DNA of 64,000 nt from Ceratopteris richardii (lineage: Eukaryota > Streptophyta > Polypodiopsida > Polypodiales > Pteridaceae), in contig CM035416.1 in the NCBI GenBank assembly GCA_020310875.1, positions 74,523,983 through 74,587,982 on the forward strand, given 5' to 3'. Positions 11,491 to 23,313 of this stretch are shown here, in pieces. The notes beneath the pieces were generated by a model that did not search any database, was not told the origin of the DNA, and was given only the letters and a program-made list of their open reading frames with translations. A program made the translations under genes and the position numbers. The first letter of the stretch is position 1. The number at the start of each line of letters is the position of its first letter.

Positions 11491-12916
11491 TTGTTTTCCC
11501 ACATGAGATAAGATATGTAGATCCAAAGCAAGTACCTCCCATGATTATATTTGCTATGCATTATATTCCATGGAATCTTTTCCCCATACCAGTTCCAAAG
11601 ACTCATTTACTTGAGTTAATGTGACCATTGAAGGAGAAGATGTCTATGCAAATATTAGAGCCTTTATGAGCACCATATTTGATTAACGAGATAAATTTTG
11701 TGGCTCATATGATTAACAGGATGAATTTGTTCTTACATGAATTCATACTTGCAATTACTATGCCTTTTATTGATGATATTCTAGTAAGAGGTTGTGAGGA
11801 AAGAGTAAAAGATGAAACTTTAAACACTTTTTGATGTAGAAAATTTTTCATTGAAAATATCTCTGATTGCGAGAAGCATGTTGAGAGATTCAAAAAGGTT
11901 GGTTTAACATTTTCTCAGGAGAAATCTATTTTTGGTCTCAATGAGGTTTTGATAGTAGGTATCTATGTGGTCATTATGACAGAAAGGGATACCCATGGAA
12001 ACGTGAGGCCATTAGCAAGAGTTTTGAGCTGTGTCATAATGTAAATCAAGTTAGGAGATTTTTAGGTGCTTTTGTCTTCAATGTTATCTAGATCCCTCTT
12101 TTTGTCCATGTTGCAAATCCATTGCATGATTTGCTAAGGAAAAAGAGAGAGTCTCTTTGAATAGAAAGTCATTGAAGAACAATGAGAAAACTAAAACAAC
12201 CCTTCAAAGCTCCTGTCTTGAAATGTGTTGACTATTTGAGATAAAGAACTATCATTTTTACTATTGATACTAGTCCTATTGGTATAGGCTGGGTCATAGG
12301 TCAAGATGATGATGAGTGGCAAATACACTTAGTTTGTTTTGTGTGCGAAAATCTTGCATGACACTCAGAGGAAGTACCTACAACTTAAAAGAGAGTCATG
12401 GGGACTTGTGGCTGCATTAAAAATTGCTAAAGAATATTTTATTCGAGAAAATATGGTTATCAAAACAATTTGTCTTCCATTAATTGATATGAAAAGAAAT
12501 TGCTTCTTGGATATTGCAATGATTCGATGGATTTCACATCTTAAATTCGTAAATCCAACTTCCGCACATATAGTTAAAAAAATAAACACTTACTAATATG
12601 ATATCACAAGCAAAGTTTGATGATGATTTGGATGATGAGGTAATAGAAAGACATATAAATATGACAAAATATGATGCACAAGTATATGCTTATTAAAAAT
12701 ATGGAGAGATAAAAGAAGTTGGAAGGTATCCGAGTACTATGAGACACTCCTTAGATTGGAACACAAATAAATTCACGATCATCAGGAAAAATTCTGACAA
12801 CTTCTTCTTGAAGGATGGATTTATTTGGTGACACACTAAAGGGAAAGTAAAGAATCCACAATGTGTATTAGGAAAGAAAAGTCTTCACGTCAAATTCATG
12901 AAAGAAATGCAAAACT
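11491..12916 (+). pseudogene. Gypsy-1 RT-RNase H pseudogene
   Basis: Plus-strand decayed Ty3/gypsy polyprotein. Landmarks: 'PPMIIFAMHYIPWNLFPIP' ahead of RT (around 11536-11595), the catalytic box 'PFIDDILV' (11761-11790), 'KVGLTFSQEKSIFGLNEV' (around 11898-11950), a fragment of the RT thumb, the RNase H start 'TIDTSPIGIGWVIG' (around 12258-12300) and 'DIAMIRWISHLKFVNP' (12508-12560). Stops and small indels interrupt it many times. The last ~300 bp (12600-12916) match 30075-30410. The element is cut at 12917 by gypsy-3 sequence in the opposite orientation. Confidence 0.85.
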
Positions 12917-14130
12917 TTCCCCATACAAATAGTATCTCCAAATCTTCAAAGCATGAAGTATTGCATATAGTTCCTATTCATGGAGAGGCCAATTTCTTTG
13001 AGATGGAGAAAGTTTCTTACTTTCAAAAGCAAGGATAGACTGGGAACATAAATACTTCAATATGTGATGATCTGTGTATACTTTGAAACTTTCCCCATAC
13101 AAATAGTATCTCCAAATCTTCAAAGCATGAAGTATTGCATATAGTTCCTATTCATGGAGAGGCCAATTTCTCTGAGATGGAGAAAGTTTCTTGCTTTCAG
13201 AAGTAACTCGTCTACCATCTTGAATCAAAACAACACCAACTATGATGCCACTAGCATCAGTTTCCAACTAAAAAGGCTTTTATAGATCTACAACTACCAA
13301 AATTAGGACACTTGAAACTACTTATTTCTATGCATCAAAATCTTGTTGTTGTGCACTAGCCCACACAAACTTTTGACTATTCTACAATAAATCTATCAAA
13401 GGTGCAGATATGTGTAAATAGCTAGCAATGAATTTATGATAGAAGCCTGATAATCCTAAGAATGATCACAATTGGCACTCATTCTGAGGAATCTGCGAAT
13501 TGAGGATCACAAAAGCTTTCCATGGATCCATTCTACTTCCATGTGCAAAAATTATCATAAGCACTCATGCTCATATAAATATAACTGTGTCTTCTAACAT
13601 CAAAGTCTTCTCATCCAATATCTTAAATACTCTATGTAAGTGACATTCATGTTGTTTTAAACTCTTACTATAAACCAACTGATCAGTCACAAAATCAACT
13701 AGGATGAAAAATATCATTTGTGGCCATCATAAATGTAGTTGGAGCATTAGTTAAACCAAAAGGCATTACAATATACTCTCAATGAACAAATCTATTACAG
13801 AAAGCTATTTTATGTACATCATCATCATCCTTAACTCTGATCTCATGATAACCACTTTTAGTTCTATCTTACTATATTTAATAGCACCTCCTAGTGCATC
13901 GAGAATATCATTGATGTAGGTCATCGGATATTTATGCTTTATTATAAAGTTATTGAATGCTCTATAGTTTACACATATCCTGAACAATCCATCCTTTTTG
14001 TGCACCAAAAGCCATGAGGCCACAAAAGGTGAATAGCTCAATCTAACAAGTCCTTTGTTGAGATACTCCTCAATCGTACGATGTACTTCTTCCAAATTAA
14101 TTATGAGAACTGAGCTCATGATTTACCAGA
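12917..14130 (-). pseudogene. Gypsy-3 RT fragment, copy 1
   Basis: Minus-strand Ty3/gypsy RT. The 104-codon ORF at 13805-14119 holds 'RTIEEYLNKGLVRLSYSPF', 'VHKKDGLFRICVNYRAFN' and 'IKHKYPM', the fingers/palm start of RT. Further along come the palm, where the catalytic box reads 'FVTDQ' instead of FVDD, the connection segment 'SFLGLSGFYHKFI' and a piece of RNase H. A ~110-bp segment near the left end is present twice in tandem (12917-13030 and 13083-13200). The whole block is a diverged duplicate of 46500-47560. Confidence 0.85.
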
Positions 14131-14149
14131 TAAGAGTATGATGGGCTAA

Positions 14150-14640
14150 CCACTTGCCCTTAAAGCCATGGTTGAGGATTACTTCCTAATCCTCCCTCTT
14201 AGGGCGTGGTTCAACCATCTCCTACCTACTATTTCTTGAGTCTTCATTTTTCCCCATCCAAACTCAGATATTGACTTGGATGACATTATCATGGAAAAAG
14301 ATAAGAATTTTCAACTTTCAAAAGTAAAAAATTGGACAAAGGTAAATAAAATCTAATTGATTCTATACAAAAACTGAAGGAGTCATGCCTGAGGAACAAG
14401 ATGTATTTTTGAAAAACACATTGACTTAGACCTCACCAGATTGACATTGGGGATTGGGTATTAGTATATGGTAGTAACTTTGATACCCAATGCGATGCAA
14501 GGAGGAAATTAACGAGGAGATGATTTGGGACTTATGTGGTTGTGTCTATTTTTGAAAATTTTATGTATGCACTTTGGGAGTTTGATGGCACTCCTTTAAG
14601 ATCTTTGATTTCAAGAAAGCACATAAAGTTGTTCAAGAAA
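14150..14640 (+). pseudogene. Gypsy-1 integrase C-terminus, copy 1
   Basis: Plus-strand reading 'RPHQIDIGDWVLVYGSNFD' (14435-14490), a stop in 'RR*FGTYVVV', then 'LWEFDGTPLRSLISRKHIKLF' (14572-14635) is the C-terminal SH3-like segment of the gypsy-1 integrase. It matches 47830-48055 almost base for base until 14636, after which the two copies diverge sharply. The integrase catalytic core is missing from both copies. Confidence 0.82.
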
Positions 14641-15473
14641 GTAATTTATAATCTTGCTAAGAACCTGCGTTTGCATTAAAAAAGTATGTTTATTTTCAAA
14701 AACTTTTGTAAAGCATTTGAAAAGTATTTCAAAAAGAATTTGATGCTTTTCCACTAGATTTGCAGGTTGTCTCATTATGATGATGTGCAGGTTTAGTGGG
14801 ATGGATGTTGAAAAGAATTCTCTTCTCAAATTGAAAGCTAAGAAAATTAAAATCTCATTTTGAAACATTGAACTCTCTAACGTTTGAGTTTGTTTGTGAT
14901 ATCCAATCTCTTTTATTTATTTGCTATTAAATGACTTCTTGTTTATGATATCTAATCTCTTTTATTTATTTGCTATTGAATGACATCAAGAAGTGGGTTA
15001 GCAAATGTATGAGGATGTGGGTTATGAGTATGTGCATGTGAATGCATATGTGTGTCTATGTGTTCTTAATTCCATGCATATGTGTATATACAATATATAT
15101 GCATGTTTTCCTATGTTTTCATGTGTCTTTGTGGGTATATCTGTATGTGTGGACATGTGTGAGCTATGCTTGCATGAATGTGTGAGGGTATAAATATGTG
15201 TGTCCATGTGGTGGGATGGCATGTGTGTCTATATATATGTGTGTATTTAATGTATGTGTAATTATGTGCTTGTGCTAAAAGAACATTTATGTTTATGTGC
15301 GTGCATATATATTTGTGTGTGGATATATATATGTGCTCTACGTGTAAGTTTCTATATGTTTATGTGTTTGCAAATTTATGTGCTCGTGTTTGATAGCATG
15401 TAAGTATGTGTATATTGAATAAATATGAATATATAATATGTAATCTATGAACATTAAAACCAGTAAAATAAAA

Positions 15474-15476
<3 letters not shown>
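14641..15476. other. AT-rich DNA then TG-rich low-complexity tract
   Basis: 14641-14990 is unassigned. About 15000-15420 is a low-complexity tract of imperfect TATG/TGTG motifs. It gives long ORFs on both strands simply because stops are rare in it; I see no gene. Confidence 0.6.

Positions 15477-15532
<56 letters not shown>
15477..15532. repeat. (GA)28 microsatellite
   Basis: Uninterrupted GA dinucleotide run of 56 bp, preceded by an A-rich segment and followed by T-rich DNA. Confidence 0.98.
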
Positions 15533-15536
<4 letters not shown>

Positions 15537-17375
15537 TTTTTATTGGTGTATTAAGTTCCATTTGTTTTGTTTTAATTTAGTGAACGTTTTTTTTTTGCTT
15601 TTGATTATTTATGTTGTTTCTTATTGTTGTTCGGATTTATTTAAATTCTAGTTTAAACAAAAAACCTAGAAAGGTAATTAGGAAAATAAAGGAATAGGGA
15701 AAATATTTACGAAAAAAATTATAAGAAATTAAAAACAAGAAAAGGCTAATAAGAAAATAAATTAAAGAAAAATAGAAGAGAGGGAAGAAGCTGATTAAAA
15801 CAAAAATAAATAAACAAAGGAAAGTACAACGAAAATGAATGACAAGGAAATTAAAATAGGAAATGGATAAAGAAAAGAATGAAAAAAAAAAAACAAGGAA
15901 ACATATAAATAATAGATGAGCGTATTTGTTTTTGTAAACCAACCTATACTATTGATTTTTTTTATGTTCATTTCTTTGCAGACCTTTGAAATATTTTGAA
16001 GAAAGTAGTTGCATGATTGAAGCTTGAAGATTTCTTCCATAGAAGTTTGATGATTTGAAGATGTTCCTTATTCAAGGGAGCTGTTATTGTGCATTTCTAT
16101 AGAGGCATTGGAGCTTTTATTGAGCTGTTGAAGAGCATTTGGAGCTTCCACTATGAAGATCTTCTTATCAATATTAGAGTCCTTCAAGAGTCACACTCTA
16201 GTGTCTTTTTGAGTTGCATTGATTGCACTTGCAATTGTATCATTGCTAATGTTAGATGAGTTATGATGTACCATTTCATTTAGGTGAGTTACTTTGTATT
16301 AGCTGCTAGTTAAGAAAACATGATGTAACCATTTGTTTTGCTAGTACCCTATATACAATACATTAAGATAATGGCTTGACTAAATGAGTAGTTGTTTTTT
16401 ATATCTTTGAGTGAAATTATCCTAACCTATGCCTACGAGCATCCAATTAAACTTTAGTTCTTTCATCTTTTGTCCCTTTGACACTTGAACTAAATAGCAT
16501 CATTGACCTGATCCACTTGATCGCTTTTATGTCTCTGTGACATGTGAACCCAATGTGAAACATGATATTCTTGTTTTGGTTTAGGATTGACTTCCAGGTC
16601 CCCTTGTTTGTTGAGGACTGATCTTTAGAGATTTGAGCCCCTCCACGGGACCCTGAGAAGGTGGTGGAAGCCTTATCTTTTCATCCTTGCCATCAAGTGA
16701 CGTAGAAAATCACAATGCACATGTAGTATTCCATTGTATTTAGGGTTTTACTCTGATCATAAGTTGAAAAGAAGATTTTAATTTTAAACAAGAAGCCTTA
16801 TTGAAACAAGATCAATAAAAACCTAGAGACATAAACTAGAAGTTTGAATAAAACCTAGGTAGGAGACATAGATGCAAAAAGGCTTTAGAAAGTAGAAAGA
16901 TCATCTTATTCCCTTGCTGAGCATGCTAGTGGACGCTTTTTCAAGTTTTATTCTGAGTTGAGTGAAATTATTAAACCCATCACCCTAGATATAGTTTTAC
17001 ACACTAGAGCCAACTAGAGGAGAGAAATGGAGGAAGCTTTTAAAAGCCTATTGATAAAGAAGCAAGGAGCATGAGTAGTACAAACAATTCTTAAAGAAAA
17101 AGGCAAATTCACCTGCATGAATGTCACCAAATATTTAGATGCATGCACGGGCAAGCACAAATACACGGGCAACATGATGATATGCTCATGCTATATTTTG
17201 AGCAGGTAGTATTTGGATCAAGTCTAGATGTGATACATGTGCACTCAAGTAAATATTAGAATGATTTTAGAAAGGAGTTACGTAAAATTTTTACTTACAA
17301 GATTTCAATCAACATAATCAAGATGGTTTTCTGAGATGGGTTCATTCCCTGAAATCTACAATATAATGACTCAAT
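15533..17375. other. Unassigned A-rich and AT-rich DNA
   Basis: 15640-15900 is strongly purine/A-rich. 15950-17370 has mixed composition with no ORF or similarity to the other elements here. Around 16000-16400 the texture (short imperfect repeats of 'gagctt' and 'tggagc') is like an LTR or untranslated leader, but no boundaries can be set. Confidence 0.5.
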
Positions 17376-19584
17376 TGGATCCTCCACAAACACAACATCA
17401 CAACTAACCAGAATGCACTTAGTGTGCAAATGCTATAGACTATAGCCTTTGCTCTCTAAACAATAACCAACAAAATAATATTTCACTACTTTATCATCCA
17501 GTTTCATGTGTTGTTGTTTATGCACTAATGCGTATGCCACACAACCAAAGACACACAAATGAGAAACAGATGGCTTGTGACTATGCCAAGCCTCATATGG
17601 AGTGATGGATTATAGTGTTTTGGTGGGACACCTATTAAGTATATATGCTACACACATAACAACCTCAAGCCATAAGCTATGTGGTAAAGTCTTGCTTTTG
17701 ACCATACAACTCACCATCTCCATGAGAGACTGTACAATGTATAGACACTATACACTGATGTTTTATCCTATGCTCAACTAGAAATGCATTAAAATCAGAA
17801 GACATGTATTCCCCTCTCTATCAAAATGGAGGGTGCCCAATTTACATAATAGGAGATTTTTAGCCATAACCAAAAACCATTTGAAGCACATAAGCACTTC
17901 GGACTTTGCTTTCAATGGATACACCCTTGCATCCCTAGAGAAGTCATCAATAAAATTCACAAAATAAAAGTAGTTTCCAAAATAAGGTGTCTACATAGGA
18001 CCATAAACGTCACTATGAACAAGCTATAATTTATGAGCAGATGCAACTAAATCATCCTTTGGAAAAGAGGAACGCTTCTTTTCCCAAAATAAAGCTTTCA
18101 CAAACAACTTTATGAGGTGCCTAGATTTTGAGAGAGAGGAAACCATTTTAGATTTCTACATGCATAGCAAACTAGAAAATTTAGATGACCAAAGCATGCA
18201 TGCCAAAGCTTGCATATGAGATAACTTGAGAATATTGAACTAAAAATTTGAGAGATCATGAATTGTACATTTTTCATCAACAAATTTGACAAGCAAGCCT
18301 TTGGCTAATGCTAAAACTGACAATAAATTTTTCTTGATCCCTGACACAAACAAAGCATTCGACAATGTGAAGGAACTACCATCACTAGTGGTCATAATGA
18401 TCTTACAAACTCCCATTATAGTATAAGAGGAGTTGTAAGCCCATGTGACAACATTCCCTGTAGGGGCAAGCTCAAATGGACTAAAGAAGCTGCACTGCAA
18501 GGTAATATGTTTGGTTCCCCCACCATCAAAAAGCCAAACATCTTAGTCTACTACAAACATACACTCCTCATGAGAAGATTGATCATAGGTGCAAATATTA
18601 GTAAATGCTCATTCTCCATTATGAACAAGATAAGCAAACTCTGGCCTCTACAACAAATATTCCAGCCTCTTTCTTCTTTGCCTCTTTTGCATCTAATTTT
18701 GGACAACTCTTTATGAAATGATCATTTCCCCTATAGTATTTACAAAATTGTTTCTACTTTCTTGTTTTTTTTTTCATATTTGTCTTCCTTCCTCGACTGT
18801 GTGGCATTAGCATATTTCTTCTTACTAGTAGATGAGCTGCATTTAGCCCTGCCCTTTTGACTAGCTAAGAAAGCTTGGTTTGCAACATGCAAAATTGACA
18901 TGTTCTACCTAGACTGATCTTTCTACAACAAAATAGAGAATAACTCCTCAAATGTTAAGGAATTTGGATTGCCTTTCATCATCAACTGAAGAGTGGAAGA
19001 AAAACTCTAATATGAATATGGAAGACCGTTAAGAACAATTTGCACAAGTGAAATATTTGGTAGGACTTCATTAGAGAAATCAACTTCTCCTTCAAATCTT
19101 TGATCTTTGTCAAGAAACTGTCCATAGAATCTCCTTCATTCATATGCACACTCTCCAATTGTTTTTAGAGGTAAGCAATACCAGCCTGATTTCTTGCCTG
19201 GTGTAAGGTTGTAAGTGTATCCCAAGCATCCTTTGCTATCTTGCAAGAGTGAATCTGAGGGATAATGGCATGTTTGATAGACAAAGCTATCAATGCATGT
19301 GCCTGAGCATCTCTGCCATCCCAACAAAGTTTCTCTATAGTGGGTGCAACAAGAACTTCAAGACGAATAGGAATTTGAAGATCATCATCTTCAACACCAT
19401 CTGCATCATCTTCAATAATTGTATTTCTACGTGTAGTAGGATGTTTTTCATCACCCCGCACACTATTCCACAACCCTTTTGCTACCAATACATGACTCAT
19501 TATATATGCCCATAAACGATAATTGGTACCATCCAACTTATCCTCAAGAGCAAACATATAGAATGCATCATTTCTTTCAACCAT
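17376..19584 (-). pseudogene. Copia C gag-protease-integrase remnant
   Basis: Collinear with copia B 25292-27648 on the minus strand but more decayed. The gag start MVERNDAFYMFALEDKLDGTNY opens a 139-codon frame (19165-19584) with 'WDGRDAQAHALIALS'. The zinc-knuckle region, a protease/pre-integrase piece (18240-18500, 'SDGSSFTLSNALFVSGIKK'), 'WHACFGHLNF' (around 18180-18210) and an integrase core piece (17778-17960, 'FIDDFSRDARVYPLK') follow. The Asp-Gly pair of the integrase second motif reads 'DREGN'. Similarity stops at 17376, so RT, RNase H and the 3' LTR are gone. Confidence 0.87.
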
Positions 19585-19945
19585 GGCTAGTGACTAAATA
19601 CCCTAATGCAAAAAAATGAATGTACCTCAAAAAGTAACAAAAAGACCATGTCAATCTTTGCTAAACACGTAGTAGACTTCGAGGCACTTATAGTCAAGAA
19701 TCGAAACCTCTATATATATTTGGCACAAAAGGATGAAATTTCTTGAACAGTCATTGTGATAGTGCGTTCGAAGGCCGAAACAAGATCATATGAAAAATTT
19801 GATGCCACAAAGTGAAGTGGTTTTGAACTCCTAATCATGCCAAGTATGTTCACCAATTTTCGTATGATGCTGACATTATGACTAGAGGGGTGTTGAGGAT
19901 GCCGTAGATGAAGTAACAACCTACTATGATACCAATTCACGCACA
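19585..19945 (-). other. Copia C leader and primer site
   Basis: The leader from the gag ATG (19582-19584) to a primer-like 'TTGGTATCATAG' (minus strand, ends near 19938). It is shared with copia B (27649-27775) and with the split leader at 3797-3864/9874-10145. No LTR of the family follows to the right; the sequence there ('cacgcacatcactattg') matches nothing else here, so the 5' LTR was lost or replaced. Confidence 0.7.
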
Positions 19946-19984
19946 TCACTATTGAAATATATGAACAAATTCTAGGCAAGAGGA

Positions 19985-20258
19985 ATGCCAAAAGTGAAAA
20001 TTAAAATAGGTGATGAGCATGAATCATGTTTAGCTCATGCACCAATTGATTCTGATTTAGAGATAAATGTGATCTCAAAGAAATTATATGACAAGTTTTC
20101 ATGGGCAATAGATAAAGAACATGATTGTAAGAGGATGACTAGACATAATGGATCGATAATTCAATTGGGATCATGTGCCAATGTCTCTGTGACAATAGGT
20201 AAATTTGCATAAGAATTTCACTTTTTTTTTCTAGGATAATTGTTCATATGAGGCTATT
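19985..20258 (+). pseudogene. Ty3/gypsy protease fragment
   Basis: A 75-codon plus-strand frame starting MPKVKIKIGDEHESCLAHAP contains 'DSDLEINVISKKLYDKF', the retropepsin active-site region with D-T-G changed to D-S-D. After a stop and a frameshift, 'DNCSYEAI' (about 20236-20258) continues the domain. Cut on the right by the gypsy-2 LTR. It probably belongs to the gypsy-1 type by orientation, but this is inferred. Confidence 0.65.
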
Positions 20259-20261
20259 TCT

Positions 20262-20792
20262 TGCAAGGGTCTTAATTCACGCACACACAGAGGATACTGG
20301 TACTAAAAATACACAAAAATTATAGATATATAAATAGATGAGACAATACACAAGATTGGGTGCAATCCCTCGCCTCCCTCCCATGCACTCTATTTCAATA
20401 GGCCCACAGGGTGCATGCATTTATAGGTTTTTCCCTTTTGTCAAAAATAGTGGTTACAGTAAGGGTGGCTTTGAAAAGCAAGCATGAAAGTAAAAAGTTG
20501 CTCTCTTTTATGGAGAGCCTTTTATTTTATTAACATAAATTGCGATCTACAATGATCCTTATCGTAGCTACTATTTTTTTACTTTTTTTTTTCTAGAAAG
20601 AACCCTCTATATGTGTCTTTATTTACCAACTATATATAAAATATAAGTCCTATTATTTGTATTCAGAGACATCCAAAATGTCCATGCCCTCATGAAACTT
20701 CAAATGCTATATCAAAACACCAAAACACAGTAATAAATTAATAAGTCTCACTCCAACAATTCCTTGTTCAACTCATGCCATAATTGATAACA
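20262..20792 (-). repeat. Gypsy-2 3' LTR
   Basis: 531 bp, TGCAAGGGTC to TTGATAACA. Immediately right is 'tgcccctcagtt', minus-strand AACTGAGGGGCA, a good polypurine tract, which makes this the 3' LTR of the minus-strand element to the right. A near-identical copy of its right 460 bp plus 180 bp of adjoining internal DNA lies at 30909-31545. Confidence 0.85.
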
Positions 20793-23084
20793 TGCCCCTC
20801 AGTTGGAAAAGCAATTGACCTCAATTGATAGAATAAAATAGACATGGATAGCCAATCACATGTCCCATCACTGAACATTATAGTCATGTGCCATGTAAAA
20901 CACATGCATGGAAATGTTCACGGAGGAGTTGCATTAATGTGTATGGGAATGATATGCAGTAATTAAGTGATCATAATGTGGTGTTAATGATGTATTATGG
21001 ATCCACTAACACTCTTCAATAGAGTGATTTTTATATTTAACTAAACATCTATGATATTGAGTACCTATACGCATAGTAGTGACATCATGATCAATTATTT
21101 TCTCAAGAACTAAAATTCTTCAAGCAAAGGAGCACGATCTAGAATTAGAGTGAGTGGTAGCGTACCTTTGAATGGTTTAAGTAAAGTAATATAAAAGAGT
21201 TATGTATGTTCCAATGAGATGGTATATCTAATAGAAATGAATTATTATTAATTTTCTTAATAATATGAAATGGTCCATAATAGCATGGTGCAAGTTTAAC
21301 TTTAGGACGTTGTAAAATATTTTTCAAATGTCTTTTAATATTACATAACCATACAAGATCATTTTCCTTAAATTATTTGGCTAATCATTTTGTATTGACA
21401 TTACATGTATAATGTTCTTGACTTCTCCTAATATGCTCATGAACATCACAAAGTATAGAAATGTGGCCTTGAGCAATAGAATCAGCCATCGGAATATTAA
21501 TTGGAGTGACTGACATGGGAGTACAAAGCTTTTTATTATAAATAATTTCAAAAGGTGCATGGCTAGTAGTTGTGTTATTGTAAGCAATTGAAGCAATGGC
21601 AACTTATCATCCCAATTAGTGGGAGTATGTAAAGAATAACAATGCAATAAATCAATAATAGTGCTCTTGGTAGCCTTGCTTTGCCCATTACTTTTTGGAT
21701 GAAATGCAGAGCTAAAATCTATTTTAGAACCAAAATGTTTAACTAAGGAAACCCAAAAATGATTGCAAAAATAAAAATCACAATCAGATAACATTACTTT
21801 AGGAAAACCATGATACGAAAAAATGTATTTTATGAATAATTTTGAAGCATGAGGGGTAGACAAGTCTTTCCTACAAGGAATGAATTGTGCACATTCCTAA
21901 ACCTATTGACTATAGTCTAAATCATATCATGATGTGATGAAGTTATAGAAAGAACAATGATAAAATCCATAGAAATCTATTCCCATGGGAGGGACAATCA
22001 GACATGAAACAATCGATATAAGTACTCATAAAAAGTTTATATGCATCAGGAAGAATATGCGTATAATCATTTATGAAATTTACAAAAATAATGCATGAAT
22101 TGTATCCTTTCTTAAATGCATGTTTTACTTGAGTATGGCTAATCAATGGAAATGATTGGAAATCATGCCTCATAGACAAAGTAATAATTTTATCTTTAAA
22201 TTCAAAGTTAAAGCTATGTGTATGATAGTCAATGAATGGGTTATAATGATGAAGAAAAGGCATACCAAGTATAACATTGTAAGATTGCAAAGGTGCAATT
22301 AAAAATGTTCGTGCATCTACATATGAACCTATGCTAATCATAATGTCATGCACTTCTCTTGTTACATTATAAAGACTACTCTGAAATTAAGCTTTCACTT
22401 TATACAATGAAGAAAATGTCTTTAATTTGAGTCCTTGCACTAATGAATGTGAAATAAAATTGTGAGAAATACCATCATCGTTGATGAGTTTATTATTAGT
22501 AGTGTCTTGCATGCAAAACAAAGAATGAATAGAGATATTATTACCCAAGTAATCCTTCTGCAATGCTTTCTCCATCCAAACAGGAGGAATTTCATCATTG
22601 ACCACCTCCATGTTATGTGTTTTGGCCACAATTGGTTTGATGTGAAGAGCTTGTAGTCTGCACCTCGTTCTCATATGTCCAGGTTCACCATAATTCCAAC
22701 AAGTAATATGTGGTCACTTCTATTGGGAATCACCATGAAGTTTGCAAGGTAGGTGCTTTAGCAAGTTGGAGGGATGAAACAACATGTGCAGTTGAGTAAT
22801 TGGATTGTGGTGGACGTGGAAAAGTAAGCTTAATGAATGGTGGGCATTGACGTGGTTGTTGGAGATGAAGCGACTTGGTAATGGACTGAAATTCCTTCTC
22901 TGCATCATAAGCAAAAGAGATAGCTTTGATGAGGGTTGTAGGACATAGTGTGTGAACTTTAGCTTGGATCCCCATCTCCAAACCATCTTCATACTTCCTT
23001 TGTAGGGTATCCTCAAGAACATCTTTGAGCATTCCAACCAATAATAGATTTTGCCAAAACCGCTCCATGCAGTGTCACCCTCCT
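20793..23084 (-). mobile_element. Gypsy-2: Ty3/gypsy remnant lacking RT and RNase H
   Basis: On the minus strand from the right: a gag (retrotrans_gag-like) piece at 22730-23068 with 'GLEMGIQAKVHTLCPTTL'; a protease in two parts (22387-22674 with 'DDGISHNFISHSLVQGLKL', where D-T-G is D-D-G; and 21943-22353 with 'SYNVILGMPFLHHYNP'); then directly integrase (21381-21863, 'SYHGFPKVMLSDCDFYF', 'FHPKSNGQSKA' where the catalytic Glu of 'QTE' is Lys); then 'YYGPFHIIKKI' (21145-21327). There is no RT or RNase H between protease and integrase. Truncated on the right by the copia B LTR at 23085. All parts carry stops or substitutions. Confidence 0.85.
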
Positions 23085-23313
23085 TGTTGGAGATAGACAT
23101 CTGCGGAAGCACGCGAACAACACAACGAAGGAGAAGAAGCTTGGAGCACAACACACAATACTGAATGTATTACTAGAGAATGTACAAAGAAAAGTAGCCC
23201 ATTAGGGCAATAGGCGTATATACAAGCCGGGGGAAAAAACCTCCTAAAGAGGGAAAAAAGTGCCCCAATGGTCCTAGAGTGTTCACACACATCACTACCT
23301 AAATATATCAACA
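23085..23313 (-). repeat. Copia B 3' LTR
   Basis: 229 bp, TGTTGGAGATAG to ATATCAACA. On its right is 'aacccccccta', minus-strand TAGGGGGGGTT, a polypurine tract (23314-23325). The 5' LTR partner is absent from the right end of the element (near 27790). Confidence 0.88.

Noticed and set aside
15005..15222. Overlapping plus and minus ORFs in a TG-rich tract
   Set aside because: Low-complexity sequence depleted of stops on both strands; no start context, conservation or family resemblance.
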